A stretch of 64,000 nucleotides of DNA from Albibacterium profundi (GTDB taxonomy: Bacteria; Bacteroidota; Bacteroidia; Sphingobacteriales; Sphingobacteriaceae): the NCBI RefSeq assembly GCF_042159835.1, contig NZ_JBBVGT010000003.1:558001-622000 (forward strand), in the 5' to 3' direction. Under the pieces are notes generated by a model that ran no database searches, had not been told where the DNA came from, and saw nothing but the letters and a program-made list of their open reading frames with translations. Of the stretch, positions 43,011 to 52,258 are shown in pieces. Positions within the stretch are counted from its first letter, which is position 1. Each line of letters begins with the position of its first letter. Position numbers and translations under genes: made by a program.

Positions 43011-43616
43011 ATGGATAAAATTAAATTAGATATTGTCGGTTTATCGTATAGTCAGACTCAGTCTGGTGCTTACGCACTTGTTCTTGGTGAAGTTAACGGT
43101 CGGAGAAGACTCCCGATCATCATAGGTGGTTTCGAAGCACAGGCCATTGCTATTGAAATCGAAAAAATGACCCCTAGTCGGCCGCTAACGCATGATCTGT
43201 TTAAATCGTTCGCAGACCTTTTCAACATCGTAGTCAGCGAAGTTTTGATCTACAACCTGGTCGACGGAATATTTTTCGCTAAATTGATATGCAATGATGG
43301 TAAAAAGGATATAGAGATTGACGCCAGGACTTCTGATGCGATCGCTATTGCAGTCCGATTTAATTGTCCGATATACACTTATGAATTTATTCTCTCCACT
43401 GCTGGGATAATTATCGAGGGGAACGATTTTGCATTTTTAGAAAACTTGGATTCAGATAACTTGAAAGGCGACTCAAGTGAGAAAAGTTCTCCCATGTCGT
43501 TTTCTACGCTATCAGACGCTGAATTAAAAGAAAAACTTCAGCAAGCACTGAGTGACGAAGCCTATGAACGAGCAGCAAAAATACGCGATGAAATCGCACG
43601 CCGAAAAGCCTCTTGA
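43011..43616 (+). CDS. bifunctional nuclease-domain (DUF151) protein with UVR motif
   Basis: Residues 1-140 are a DUF151/BFN domain (LDIVGLSYSQTQSGAYALVLGE ... RRLPIIIGGFEAQAIAIEIE ... RTSDAIAIAVRFNCPIYT). Plant homologues were reported to have DNase/RNase activity. Residues about 165-200 form a UVR-type helical hairpin (LSDAELKEKLQQALSDEAYE-RAAKIRDEIARRK), a protein-interaction motif also found in UvrB/UvrC and ClpC partners. The nuclease activity in bacteria is inferred. The start lies just after the etfA inverted repeat, so its promoter may overlap it. Confidence 0.88.
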   Translation: MDKIKLDIVGLSYSQTQSGAYALVLGEVNGRRRLPIIIGGFEAQAIAIEIEKMTPSRPLTHDLFKSFADLFNIVVSEVLIYNLVDGIFFAKLICNDGKKDIEIDARTSDAIAIAVRFNCPIYTYEFILSTAGIIIEGNDFAFLENLDSDNLKGDSSEKSSPMSFSTLSDAELKEKLQQALSDEAYERAAKIRDEIARRKAS

Positions 43617-43648
43617 CGTAGCGCTGACTTTCACACCTATTTTTTTTG

Positions 43649-43656
43649 TAATTTTG
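43649..43656 (+). promoter_or_regulatory. -7 element of the Nfu-type gene
   Basis: TAATTTTG fits TAnnTTTG, 22 bases before the ATG at 43679. The -33 region has no clear TTG. Confidence 0.4.
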
Positions 43657-43678
43657 TATACTATTTAATAACAAAGCT

Positions 43679-44233
43679 ATGGCCGTCATAAAAGTATATA
43701 CGGAAGAAACTCCGAATCCTGCTACACGCAAATTTTTAGTTAATAAATTATTAGTGAACGGAAGTCACGACTTCCCATCTCGGGAAAAAGCAGAGGCCTC
43801 CCCTTTTGCAAGCGAACTGTTTAAGTTCAACTTTGTCGACGGGGTATTCTTTGCTAGTAATTTCGTGACTGTTACAAAATCACCTGATAGTGCTTGGGAA
43901 GACATCGAACCGATCTTAAAGGAATTTGTAAAAGGTGCTGTTGAGTCTGAGTTGACCATTCTAGAAGTCGTTCCGGATCATAATGTAAGTTTTGAAGGAA
44001 GCGATATTGAAGTTAAGATCCAACAAATTTTGCACGATTACGTAAGACCGGCTGTCGAACAAGACGGTGGCGCTATCTCTTTTCAGAAATACGATGAAGG
44101 TGTAGTAACTGTTGAACTAAGGGGCTCTTGTAGCGGGTGTCCTTCATCCATTATCACACTTAAAGCTGGAATCGAAGGCTTGCTTAAGCGTATGGTTCCT
44201 GAAGTACAAGAGGTTGTCGCAGACTCTGTATAA
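43679..44233 (+). CDS. Nfu/NifU-like iron-sulfur cluster carrier protein
   Basis: Delivers Fe-S clusters to apoproteins. The 184-residue protein has an N-terminal Nfu_N domain (residues 1-90, TEETPNPATRKFLVNK ... VDGVFFASNFVTVTK) and a C-terminal NifU-like domain with the cluster-binding CxxC in RGSCSGCPSSIITLK. This matches the mitochondrial NFU1 architecture. Its stop is followed by a strong bidirectional hairpin. The iscS-iscA pair near the right end of the window would belong to the same pathway. Confidence 0.93.
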   Translation: MAVIKVYTEETPNPATRKFLVNKLLVNGSHDFPSREKAEASPFASELFKFNFVDGVFFASNFVTVTKSPDSAWEDIEPILKEFVKGAVESELTILEVVPDHNVSFEGSDIEVKIQQILHDYVRPAVEQDGGAISFQKYDEGVVTVELRGSCSGCPSSIITLKAGIEGLLKRMVPEVQEVVADSV

Positions 44234-44265
44234 CTTACAACAATATAGCGCAAAGCGCTGAGCTA

Positions 44266-44303
44266 AAAGCATTTTTAAGTTATAATCTTAAAAATGCTTT
44301 TTT
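44266..44303. terminator. bidirectional terminator between the Nfu gene and suhB
   Basis: A perfect 14-bp stem AAAGCATTTTTAAG (44266-44279) / CTTAAAAATGCTTT (44287-44300) with a 7-base loop, A-rich on the left and T-rich on the right. It can end both convergent transcripts and overlaps the suhB stop codon. Confidence 0.8.
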
Positions 44304-45079
44304 ATTTCCAACAGTAATTCTTCGCTTAGGTAAGGATTACCCGCAACAACATTTCCTTTCGACAGCATATTTTGCCCACCTTCGAAATCATATACCTTCC
44401 CCCCAGCCTCTTGGACAATAAGAATACCAGCAGCCATATCATAATCCATTAGGTATTGCTCGAAAAATGCATCAAATCGACCACATGCAGTATAAGCCAA
44501 GTCGACTGCCGCAGAACCAATTCTCCTAATACCTCTCGTCTTTTGCATAACAGTCTTCAGCACCTCAATATAGCCATCTAGCTTTTCAAAGTCTCTAAAA
44601 GGCAACCCTGTTCCTATCAATGATTCTGAGAACAATTGATTATCGGTCACTTGAATGCGCTCGCCGTTCAAATAGGCGCCTCCACCCTTCCAGGCAGAAA
44701 AGCACTCATCTTGGTTGATTTCATAAACCACACCAACAACCAACTCTTCGTTCCGGAGCAGCGCCACACTAACACTAAAAACAGGGATCTTATGTACAAA
44801 GTTGGTCGTCCCATCAAGAGGATCGATAACCCAGTTATAAACTTCGCCCCTACTAGTATCGGTATTCTCTTCGGTAATAAACCCAGCGCCGTCAATCAAG
44901 GGCCGGAGTGCTTCAACCAAGCGACGTTCAGATTCCTTGTCAACATAAGAAACCGTATCGCGAATACCCTTTACTTCAATATTATGCGATGAAAAACCAC
45001 GATACTCATTTCTTATGTAGTCGCCGGTTTCCTTGCAAGCCTCAATGAGTTGTTTGGTAGTATGTGCTAAATCAATCAT
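44288..45079 (-). CDS. suhB: inositol monophosphatase family protein
   Basis: Mg-dependent phosphatase of 263 residues. The metal-binding signatures are FITEENTD, the WVIDPLDGTTNFVHKIP block (DPLDGTTN) and the C-terminal YDMAAGILIVQEAGG. E. coli SuhB belongs here and also acts in rRNA transcription; that extra role is not shown for this protein. The start overlaps the lgt 3' end by 8 bases, so lgt and suhB are translationally coupled. Confidence 0.9.
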   Translation of the reverse strand: MIDLAHTTKQLIEACKETGDYIRNEYRGFSSHNIEVKGIRDTVSYVDKESERRLVEALRPLIDGAGFITEENTDTSRGEVYNWVIDPLDGTTNFVHKIPVFSVSVALLRNEELVVGVVYEINQDECFSAWKGGGAYLNGERIQVTDNQLFSESLIGTGLPFRDFEKLDGYIEVLKTVMQKTRGIRRIGSAAVDLAYTACGRFDAFFEQYLMDYDMAAGILIVQEAGGKVYDFEGGQNMLSKGNVVAGNPYLSEELLLEIKKHF

Positions 45080-46250
45080 ATCTCGGAGCCATTGTTTCCG
45101 GATTCTTCTTGCCGTAGTTCATGCTCCAGAAAATTCCAATAACTCCCGCAATAACCATGATTACAGAAATCATTTCAGCCTGTGTGAACTCTAATCCGAA
45201 AGCGTTATATTTTGAGTTTACACGAATTAACTCGATTGTAAACCGTTCAATTCCACTAAAGATTAAATAGATTGCAAATAGCATACCCGGGAACCGAATT
45301 TTCTTTCTGATCGCCCATAAGATCCCAAAGATGATCAAACACATGACAAACTCATACAATGAGGTCGGATAAACGCCGACAGGTAGTTCATGGCAGAATC
45401 TACCTGTGCATCCTTCAATAGGCACTCCTGCATCCAATACGTTGTGCGGAAACTTGAAGGACCAAGCCCAGTCAGGCAACCAAGACAGAGCATCTGGTTT
45501 AGGGTTTGTATTCTCGATTCCCCAATCCCCGTCACCAGATAACTGACAGCCCAGTCTACCTACACCATAGGCTAATATCATACCCACTCCACCAATATCA
45601 AGCATATGCGCAGGCTTAACCCCGTATTTATTGGCAATATAGAGTACTGCTGCACCTCCACAAATGAGTCCACCGTAAAATGTTAGACCGCTAAACGAAA
45701 AGATTCCTTCAATCGGGTTTGCCATAAATTCATCCCAATACTCAAGATTGTGAAAAACCTTCGCACCTATTAATCCAAATATCGCGGCCCATACCAAGAC
45801 GTTTCCCATCAATGTATGTGGCATAACGCTTTCGGTGACCTTCTTCGGTTTAGGAAGCTGGTTTTGTTTTTTTTCTTTCCATATCCAATAAACAAATAGT
45901 CCTGCCCCTACTATACCACCCAACCAATTTCCCTCTCCTGATAAAAGAAAACCTTGTGGATCTTGGACCAAACTGCTATAGTTGAATAGAGCGTGAACGA
46001 CCTTGAAACCCAAAAGAAAGCCGATAACACCATTTAGAATTAACTCGCCCGTTCCCGCAGGCTCGCCTTGGATAGATACACGTTTATACGGCTTTATCAA
46101 GCCCTCCTTCTCCTTGCGCTTCATCTCTTTCACAAACAAAGAATAGCCGACGATAAAGGCAATTGCTACGAATAACCCAAAGGTTTGAATAGGCAGTGGA
46201 ATAAATATTCCTGTAAAATATTCAATTAAATGAGATAAGGTTGGAAACAT
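45072..46250 (-). CDS. lgt: prolipoprotein diacylglyceryl transferase
   Basis: Inner-membrane enzyme that attaches diacylglyceryl to the lipobox cysteine of prolipoproteins. The 392-residue protein has about seven membrane helices. The signature segment is GVGRLGCQLSGDGDWGIENTNPKP, corresponding to the Lgt GRxGN... region. YPTSLYEFVMCLIIFGILW and a C-terminal helix (MLFAIYLIFSGIERF-TIELIR) follow. It is about 100 residues longer than E. coli Lgt (291 aa), with an extra cytoplasmic KEMKRKEKEG segment and inserts, as I expect for Bacteroidota forms. It overlaps suhB by 8 bases. Confidence 0.92.
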   Translation of the reverse strand: MFPTLSHLIEYFTGIFIPLPIQTFGLFVAIAFIVGYSLFVKEMKRKEKEGLIKPYKRVSIQGEPAGTGELILNGVIGFLLGFKVVHALFNYSSLVQDPQGFLLSGEGNWLGGIVGAGLFVYWIWKEKKQNQLPKPKKVTESVMPHTLMGNVLVWAAIFGLIGAKVFHNLEYWDEFMANPIEGIFSFSGLTFYGGLICGGAAVLYIANKYGVKPAHMLDIGGVGMILAYGVGRLGCQLSGDGDWGIENTNPKPDALSWLPDWAWSFKFPHNVLDAGVPIEGCTGRFCHELPVGVYPTSLYEFVMCLIIFGILWAIRKKIRFPGMLFAIYLIFSGIERFTIELIRVNSKYNAFGLEFTQAEMISVIMVIAGVIGIFWSMNYGKKNPETMAPRYD

Positions 46251-46353
46251 AGGACAAATAAGTTAAAGACAATATTACAAGAATTATTTACAACAAACTA
46301 CAAAACATTCAAAATGGATTTATGTTATATAATTTAATCAAACTAACATACTT

Positions 46354-46563
46354 ATGAAAACATTCGGAATTATTTTGGCCATTGTTGGTGTAGTCATGCT
46401 AATCTGGACTGGGTTTAGCTATACTAAAAAAGAAAAAGTGGTTGATATTGGCCCCCTAGAGGTCAACGCTGAAAAACAGGAACAAGTATCATGGCCATCG
46501 TATGCCGGTGGGATACTCTTAGCTGCGGGGGTTATTTTCATTTTACTCGACAAAAAACGCTAA
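46354..46563 (+). CDS. small membrane protein with two helices, 69 aa
   Basis: Residues 5-24 and 48-65 are hydrophobic helices separated by a polar loop (SYTKKEKVVDIGPLEVNAEK). The C-terminus is DKKR. The loop phrase KVVDIGPLEVN is, from memory, recurrent in small inner-membrane proteins of many bacteria without known function. No neighbour suggests a role; it is divergent from lgt and convergent with citrate synthase, separated by a strong terminator. Confidence 0.7.
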   Translation: MKTFGIILAIVGVVMLIWTGFSYTKKEKVVDIGPLEVNAEKQEQVSWPSYAGGILLAAGVIFILLDKKR

Positions 46564-46591
46564 AATATAATAAACCATCTTCTATTGGAAG

Positions 46592-46624
46592 AAAAAATCC
46601 TGTTGATTCAACAGGATTTTTTTT
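46592..46624. terminator. bidirectional terminator between the small membrane gene and gltA
   Basis: The arms AAAAATCCTGTTGA and TCAACAGGATTTTT form a perfect stem around 46593-46621 with flanking A and T runs on the two sides. It lies between two convergent genes. Confidence 0.85.
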
Positions 46625-46643
46625 ACTCTTTATATTCGATATC

Positions 46644-47930
46644 CTAACGATTTGAAATATCTACATATGAACGTTCCGTTTCGCCCGTATAGATCTGACG
46701 AGGACGTCCAATTGGCTCTTTATTCGTACGCATTTCTTTCCATTGTGCAATCCAGCCAGGAAGCCTGCCTAATGCGAACAGCACAGTAAACATCTCGGTT
46801 GGGAAACCTAATGCCCGATAAATAATACCCGAGTAGAAATCAACGTTGGGGTATAATTTCCTATCTACGAAATACTGGTCGTTTAAAGCTGCTGCTTCAA
46901 GTTTTTTTGCAATCTCCAAAACTGGGTCATCAATGCCTAATTTATCTAAAACTTCATCACATGCCTTCTTGATTATTTTCGCCCGAGGATCAAAGTTTTT
47001 ATAAACACGGTGACCAAAGCCCATTAAACGGAACGGATCATTTTTATCTTTAGCTTTATTAATCCATTTATCACAGTCTCCACCGTCATCTTTTATTTTT
47101 TCAAGCATTTCGATAACCGCTTGGTTAGCGCCACCATGTAATGGTCCCCAAAGAGCAGAAATGCCCGCAGAAATAGATGCAAAAAGATTAGCGTTTGATG
47201 AGCCTACAATACGAACTGTAGATGTAGAGCAATTTTGTTCATGATCAGCGTGAAGAATAAGCAATGTATTCATCGCCGATACAGCTACCGGATTAATATC
47301 AATATCTTCGGTACGTTGCCCAAACGTCATATTAATGAAGTTCGTGACATAATCTAAGTTATTCGACGGATAAACAATTGGATGACCTAGTGATTTTTTA
47401 TAGATCCAAGATACAATCGTCGGCATCTTGGCTAACATTTTAATAATCGTTAGGTTCTCTTCCTCATCTGTTGCATTCGGGTTCAAAGATTCGGGATAGA
47501 ATGCCGACAAAGCCCCCACCAAAGCAGACAATTGACCCATGGGATGAGATTTTGATGGGAAACCATCGAAAAACTTCTTCATATCTTCATGAACCAATGT
47601 ATGGCGTCTAACGGTCCATCTGAAGGTTTCCAATTCATCATGAGACGGTAGATGTCCGTATATCAGCAAATAAATAACTTCTACAAAACTTGATTTTGAC
47701 GCTAGTTCTTCAATTGCATAACCACGATAGCGAAGCACACCCTTCTCTCCATCTAAGTAGGTAATCGCACTCGTTGTAGCTCCCGTATTTTTGAAGCCCC
47801 GATCAAGAGTTACGTAACCGGTTTCAGCGCGAAGTTTAGAAATATCAATACCTTTTTCATCCTCGGTTCCTGTCACCACAGGTAGTTCCAGATTGTTATC
47901 GTTAATTTTTAAAGAAATAGTTTCAGACAT
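46644..47930 (-). CDS. gltA: citrate synthase
   Basis: Condenses oxaloacetate and acetyl-CoA, the entry to the TCA cycle. The 428-residue protein is of the hexameric Gram-negative type. Signatures are the substrate His in ILHADHEQNCSTSTVR, LWGPLHGGANQAVIEML, MGFGHRVYKNFDPRAK and VDFYSGIIYRALGFP with the catalytic Asp. Length matches E. coli GltA (427 aa). A -7 element lies just upstream. Confidence 0.97.
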   Translation of the reverse strand: MSETISLKINDNNLELPVVTGTEDEKGIDISKLRAETGYVTLDRGFKNTGATTSAITYLDGEKGVLRYRGYAIEELASKSSFVEVIYLLIYGHLPSHDELETFRWTVRRHTLVHEDMKKFFDGFPSKSHPMGQLSALVGALSAFYPESLNPNATDEEENLTIIKMLAKMPTIVSWIYKKSLGHPIVYPSNNLDYVTNFINMTFGQRTEDIDINPVAVSAMNTLLILHADHEQNCSTSTVRIVGSSNANLFASISAGISALWGPLHGGANQAVIEMLEKIKDDGGDCDKWINKAKDKNDPFRLMGFGHRVYKNFDPRAKIIKKACDEVLDKLGIDDPVLEIAKKLEAAALNDQYFVDRKLYPNVDFYSGIIYRALGFPTEMFTVLFALGRLPGWIAQWKEMRTNKEPIGRPRQIYTGETERSYVDISNR

Positions 47931-47949
47931 ATTAAGATTCGGTTTAATA

Positions 47950-47957
47950 CAAAAATA
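47950..47957 (-). promoter_or_regulatory. -7 element of gltA
   Basis: Minus-strand TATTTTTG at 47950-47957, 19 bases before the ATG, matches TAnnTTTG. No TTG is at the -33 position. Confidence 0.45.
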
Positions 47958-48112
47958 AGAAAATCATTCATATATGCTATGTATGCATAAATATTTAACG
48001 TTAAGGATACATAACATAGAAAAACAACCAATAAATTCTCACTTAGTTAACAAGCCAGAATAAGGCTCCTAAAAGTAGTAAATTTAAAAGAAAGAGACTA
48101 ATATTTTAGTCA

Positions 48113-49363
48113 TTATTTAGCAATATCTGATGCCGGAGATTTTAGCTTATATCCTAAAATCCGATTTATCATCATCGATGCCACAGTGTCTCCATTTGAG
48201 TTCAATACTGTGGCTAGTGGGTCGACAAGCGTACCGATAATCATCACAGCTGGAATTGCTTCGACAGGCAGATCGTAGACCGAAATCATCAGAATCTCAC
48301 CAATATAACCGCCATTGGGTATCCCGCCTGCCACAATACTAACAATGACCGTAATCCCCAGCGCAGTAATAATGGTCATCGGATCCATAAAGTCTCTTCC
48401 AATAATAGCAAAAGCTACTGTGATCTTAACAATTGATGATAGAGAAGACCCGTCTTTATGTAAGGTGGCGCCTAAAGGGACAGCGACGTTCGAAATACTT
48501 TCTTGAATTCCCATCCTCTTTGCTGCAACCAGGTTTACCGGTATTACAGCAATACTACTACATGTACTAATGGCCGTTGCTGCCGGTAAAATCGTATTCT
48601 TCCAAAAAGCCTTGACCCCGATCGTTCCGTAAGATGCAAATGCATAAAACGTAAACCCAAGGATGAAATAGATGCTTCCAAATATATAATATAAGCCCAT
48701 GGGCTTTGCATAGATACCGAATAATTGCGGCCCTACTGTTCCCACTTGGTAAGCAAAATAAGCCCCTAAACCCACAGGTGCTGCTTTCATGATCAATATT
48801 AGTGCAACTTTCATTACTTCATTTCCCGAATCAAGGAAGGCCCGGAATGCACTTCCTTTTTCCTTTGAGCGCAATGCAGCTATACCGACTAAAAACGAGA
48901 AGATAATAAAAGCAAGCATGTGTTCTCGGGAAAGCAGCTGATTGAACTCGCTTACCGTTAGAAACTGAACAATATTTTCGCCCCAGTTTGATTCACCTTG
49001 TGGAACATCTATCACTTCGTCACTTAAATAGATGCCCTGCTCTAATGGAAAGAAAGCCATGACGCCGATCATGTAGATAGCTGCTATGAGCACCGTACCC
49101 AAGAATACCAGGGCCATGGTACTAATGATTTTCCCCAAGTGCTTACCCTGATCAATATTCGCAACAGCTGATGCTATCGCAAAGAATATCAGCGGTATGA
49201 CAACGGTGAAAAGGAGATTGAGGAAGATATCCCCGATGGGCTTTAAATAGTATATCAGGTCAGTTGCAAACAAGCCGACTAAGCTACCTATCAGAATGCC
49301 CAGAATTAATAATAAAATACTGCTGTAGTTCTTAAAAAAGGTGTTGGTAGAAGCCATATTCAT
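48113..49363 (-). CDS. dicarboxylate/amino acid:cation symporter (DAACS family)
   Basis: Inner-membrane Na+/H+-coupled importer of C4-dicarboxylates or acidic amino acids. The 416-residue protein has about eight membrane helices and two re-entrant hairpins. The Ser-rich hairpin ATAISTCSSIAVIPVN and the VPLGATLHKDGSSL segment (in place of the usual NMDG) are recognisable. The last helix carries GTLVDPLATVLNSNGDTVAS, which holds the substrate-binding Asp/Asn. The VPLGATLHKDG variant occurs in a bacterial subgroup with unknown substrate. Confidence 0.88.
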   Translation of the reverse strand: MNMASTNTFFKNYSSILLLILGILIGSLVGLFATDLIYYLKPIGDIFLNLLFTVVIPLIFFAIASAVANIDQGKHLGKIISTMALVFLGTVLIAAIYMIGVMAFFPLEQGIYLSDEVIDVPQGESNWGENIVQFLTVSEFNQLLSREHMLAFIIFSFLVGIAALRSKEKGSAFRAFLDSGNEVMKVALILIMKAAPVGLGAYFAYQVGTVGPQLFGIYAKPMGLYYIFGSIYFILGFTFYAFASYGTIGVKAFWKNTILPAATAISTCSSIAVIPVNLVAAKRMGIQESISNVAVPLGATLHKDGSSLSSIVKITVAFAIIGRDFMDPMTIITALGITVIVSIVAGGIPNGGYIGEILMISVYDLPVEAIPAVMIIGTLVDPLATVLNSNGDTVASMMINRILGYKLKSPASDIAK

Positions 49364-49408
49364 CTTAAAGGTAAATTTAATTTTACAAAAAAGATGAAAA
49401 ATAACAGA

Positions 49409-51673
49409 TTATCCGAATTTCGCTTTCAGAGCCGCAAGTTTTGATTGCATATCCGATTGCTCATTACGTTCCGAACGTTTTTTGAATGGTTTGTTGTTTT
49501 GCTTCTTGCGTGCTTGATCTGTTTTCTTTGGTCGTGCTTCTCGAGGGGGCTGCTCCTCTTTCATTGAAAGCGAGATTCTTTTTCTCGCGATGTCAACTTC
49601 GGTCACTTTCACCTCCACCTGCTGATTTACTTTTACGATCTCATTCGCATCTTTCACGAACTTGTTAGCTAATTGACTCAAGTGCACCAGTCCGTCTTGA
49701 TGGACACCAATATCAACAAATGCCCCGAAATTGGTAATGTTAGTCACGATCCCCGGCATCTTCATGCCTATTTTCAGGTCCTCAATGCTGTTAACCCCTT
49801 CTGTAAACGAGAATGCTTCAAATTGTTCTCGAGGGTCTCTTCCAGGCTTAGCAAGTTCGGCAAGAATGTCATTTAAAGTAGGCAAACCAACTTCATCCGT
49901 GATGTAATTTTTTAAGTCGATCTTTTTTCGACTCTCTTCATTTTTCAAAAGATCGGACACCGTGCTGTTGGTGTCTTTTGCCATTTTTTCAACAATGCTA
50001 TAACGCTCCGGATGCACTGCGCTGGCATCTAGTGGATTATCGGCATCCGCAATCCGAAGAAAACCTGCAGCTTGCTCAAAAGCCTTTTCACCTAAACGGG
50101 GAACCCTTTTTAAGTCTTGGCGACTTTTAAATGGGCCGTTTTCATCTCGGTACTTTATGATCGCCTGTGCGAGGGCTGGACCCAAACCTGAAATATAGGC
50201 TAGTATTTGTTTAGATGCCGTGTTTAATGAAACACCTACATTATTCACACAGCTGCTCACCGTATCATCCAGTGAGCTTTGCAGTTTCGTTTGATCTACA
50301 TCATGTTGATACTGCCCTACACCAATTGATTTCGGATCAATCTTAACTAATTCAGCAAGGGGATCCATTAATCTTCGGCCAATAGAAACAGCTCCACGCA
50401 CCGTAATATCATGATCGGGAAATTCCTCTCGTGCCACCGCAGATGCAGAATAGATTGAAGCTCCGTTTTCATTGACCATCACCACGGTTATAGACGATGG
50501 AACCAAGTTTCGAATAAATAATTCAGTTTCTCTTCCGGCGGTACCGTTGCCAATAGCTATAGCTTCAATATTATATTGAGCTATAATATTCTGTACGATT
50601 CGAGTCGAGTCTTGGAGTTTCGCTTCGCCATTATGCGGATATATTGTACTGTTGTAAAGCAATTTACCTTGCTCATCTAAACAAACCATTTTACATCCAG
50701 TCCGAAATCCCGGGTCTATTGCCAACAGTCTTTTCTGACCCAATGGCGCCGCTAACAATAATTGACGGGCGTTTTCCGCGAACACAGCAATCGCGTCCTG
50801 ATCTGCCTGTTGCCGAGACAGTACTCGTACCTCGGTTTCAATAGATGGTTTAATCAGGCGTTTATAACTGTCCTGAATGGCAATATCTACCTGCTCAGAA
50901 CTTTCATTCTTTCCGTATAGAAATTCTTTGCGTAAGACATTTAGCGCATCTGTTTCTGTCACCGAGATATCTAGACGTAAAAATTCCTCACGTTCGCCTC
51001 TACGCATTGCTAACAGTCTATGTGAGGCAATTGTCTTGATCGGCTCCTCCCAATCGAAATAGTCTTTATATTTTTGGGCCTGCTCTTCCTTGCCTTCGAT
51101 CACGGAAGACTTATAAATCCCTTTATTTAAAAACAGATTGCGGATTGACGCACGAACAACGGCGTTCTCAGAAAACAATTCCGCTAAAATATCACGAGCA
51201 CCAGCTAAAGCGTCTTCGATATTTTCAACGCCTAAGTCAGTATTCACGTATCCTTCAGCCAAATCCTTTAGGTCACCCGACTTCTGTTCCAATAAAATAT
51301 CAGCCAGCCCTTGTAGTTCTTTCTCACGGGCAATCGTAGCACGTGTTCTTCGCTTCGGCTTGTATGGTAGATAAATGTCTTCTAGTATCGATAACGAATC
51401 TGCATCATTTAAGCGCTTCAGCAAATCTGGAGTCATCTTTTGCTGCTCCTCGATTGATTTAATAATAGCTTCTCTGCGTTTGTCAACGTCTTGGAACCGC
51501 TTTTGGAGATCGCGTATTTCCGTTATTTGAACCTCATCAAGACCGTTGGTAAGTTCCTTTCTATAGCGAGCGATAAAAGGAATAGTAGCACTATCATTTA
51601 ATAGGCCTATTGTGTTTTTAACCTGCGATTGAGTCAATCCTAACTCTTTCGAGATCTTAGCTTCGTACATCAT
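49409..51673 (-). CDS. tex: Tex family RNA-binding transcription accessory protein
   Basis: The 754-residue protein has a helical N-terminal region, a YqgF-like RNase H fold domain (RLLAIDPGFRTGCKMVCLDEQG near residue 320), helix-hairpin-helix motifs (ISGLGPALAQAIIKYR ... RVPRLGEKAFEQAAGFLRI) and an S1 RNA-binding domain near residue 650 (GIVTNITNFGAFVDIGVHQDGLVH). The C-terminus is a basic tail. Tex resembles eukaryotic Spt6 and binds nucleic acid. The 5' end overlaps tatA by 17 bases, indicating an operon. Confidence 0.95.
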   Translation of the reverse strand: MMYEAKISKELGLTQSQVKNTIGLLNDSATIPFIARYRKELTNGLDEVQITEIRDLQKRFQDVDKRREAIIKSIEEQQKMTPDLLKRLNDADSLSILEDIYLPYKPKRRTRATIAREKELQGLADILLEQKSGDLKDLAEGYVNTDLGVENIEDALAGARDILAELFSENAVVRASIRNLFLNKGIYKSSVIEGKEEQAQKYKDYFDWEEPIKTIASHRLLAMRRGEREEFLRLDISVTETDALNVLRKEFLYGKNESSEQVDIAIQDSYKRLIKPSIETEVRVLSRQQADQDAIAVFAENARQLLLAAPLGQKRLLAIDPGFRTGCKMVCLDEQGKLLYNSTIYPHNGEAKLQDSTRIVQNIIAQYNIEAIAIGNGTAGRETELFIRNLVPSSITVVMVNENGASIYSASAVAREEFPDHDITVRGAVSIGRRLMDPLAELVKIDPKSIGVGQYQHDVDQTKLQSSLDDTVSSCVNNVGVSLNTASKQILAYISGLGPALAQAIIKYRDENGPFKSRQDLKRVPRLGEKAFEQAAGFLRIADADNPLDASAVHPERYSIVEKMAKDTNSTVSDLLKNEESRKKIDLKNYITDEVGLPTLNDILAELAKPGRDPREQFEAFSFTEGVNSIEDLKIGMKMPGIVTNITNFGAFVDIGVHQDGLVHLSQLANKFVKDANEIVKVNQQVEVKVTEVDIARKRISLSMKEEQPPREARPKKTDQARKKQNNKPFKKRSERNEQSDMQSKLAALKAKFG

Positions 51674-52139
51674 TCTTATCAGCAGCAGTTCCTTCAGAAG
51701 AATCTACATATTCTTCCGATTCGTTATAGTCGTAATTGTGTTTGTAAAAGCTGTCTGAGTGTGACACATCATCAGAGTTTTCATCGTTATGATCATACTC
51801 TCCAGCGTAGTCGTCCGGTATTTCAGGAATATCTACTGATTGGTCCAATTTCGGAGCATCCGCTGCGGCATTATCCGTTGAGCTTGTGCCTTCAGCAGCG
51901 GAGGGTTTAGTTTCGCTTTTAGTCGGTTGACGTTCAATTTCTTTATCAAAATCGTTGATTTGATCATTGATATCTCGTTTAATATTCTCGGAAGCATCTT
52001 TGAATTCCCTGATCCCCTTACCTAAGCCACGGGCTAATTCAGGAAGTTTCTTTCCTCCAAACAACACTAATGCAATCACGAAGATAAAAATCATCTCCTG
52101 ACTACCGATATTCAAAAATAGAAAAACAGTACTAAACAT
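51657..52139 (-). CDS. tatA: Sec-independent (twin-arginine) translocase subunit TatA/B
   Basis: Pore-forming component of the Tat exporter for folded proteins. The protein begins with one membrane helix (residues about 12-30, containing GSQEMIFIFVIALVLFGG) followed by the hallmark GGKKLPELARGLGKGIREFKDA amphipathic helix. The remaining 110 residues are a long, very acidic Asp/Ser/Tyr-rich tail, making it 160 aa compared with the usual 60-90 for TatA. The FGGKKLP pattern favours TatA over TatB. It overlaps tex by 17 bases. tatC is not in the window. Confidence 0.9.
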   Translation of the reverse strand: MFSTVFLFLNIGSQEMIFIFVIALVLFGGKKLPELARGLGKGIREFKDASENIKRDINDQINDFDKEIERQPTKSETKPSAAEGTSSTDNAAADAPKLDQSVDIPEIPDDYAGEYDHNDENSDDVSHSDSFYKHNYDYNESEEYVDSSEGTAADKNDVRS

Positions 52140-52211
52140 CTGTTGCGATTAATGATTGATAAGCCCAAAGATATTACTTTTTAAACAGAACAAGGAATCT
52201 CATAATGAAAA

Positions 52212-52238
52212 TTGCTGTAATATTTTGCTGTATCTTTG
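52212..52238 (+). promoter_or_regulatory. promoter of the MATE operon
   Basis: TTG at 52212-52214 and TATCTTTG at 52231-52238 with a 16-base spacer. The -7 element is perfect and the spacer somewhat short. It predicts a leader of about 15 bases before the GTG start at 52259. Confidence 0.5.
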
Positions 52239-52258
52239 CCGACTTATAATTTTAGACA

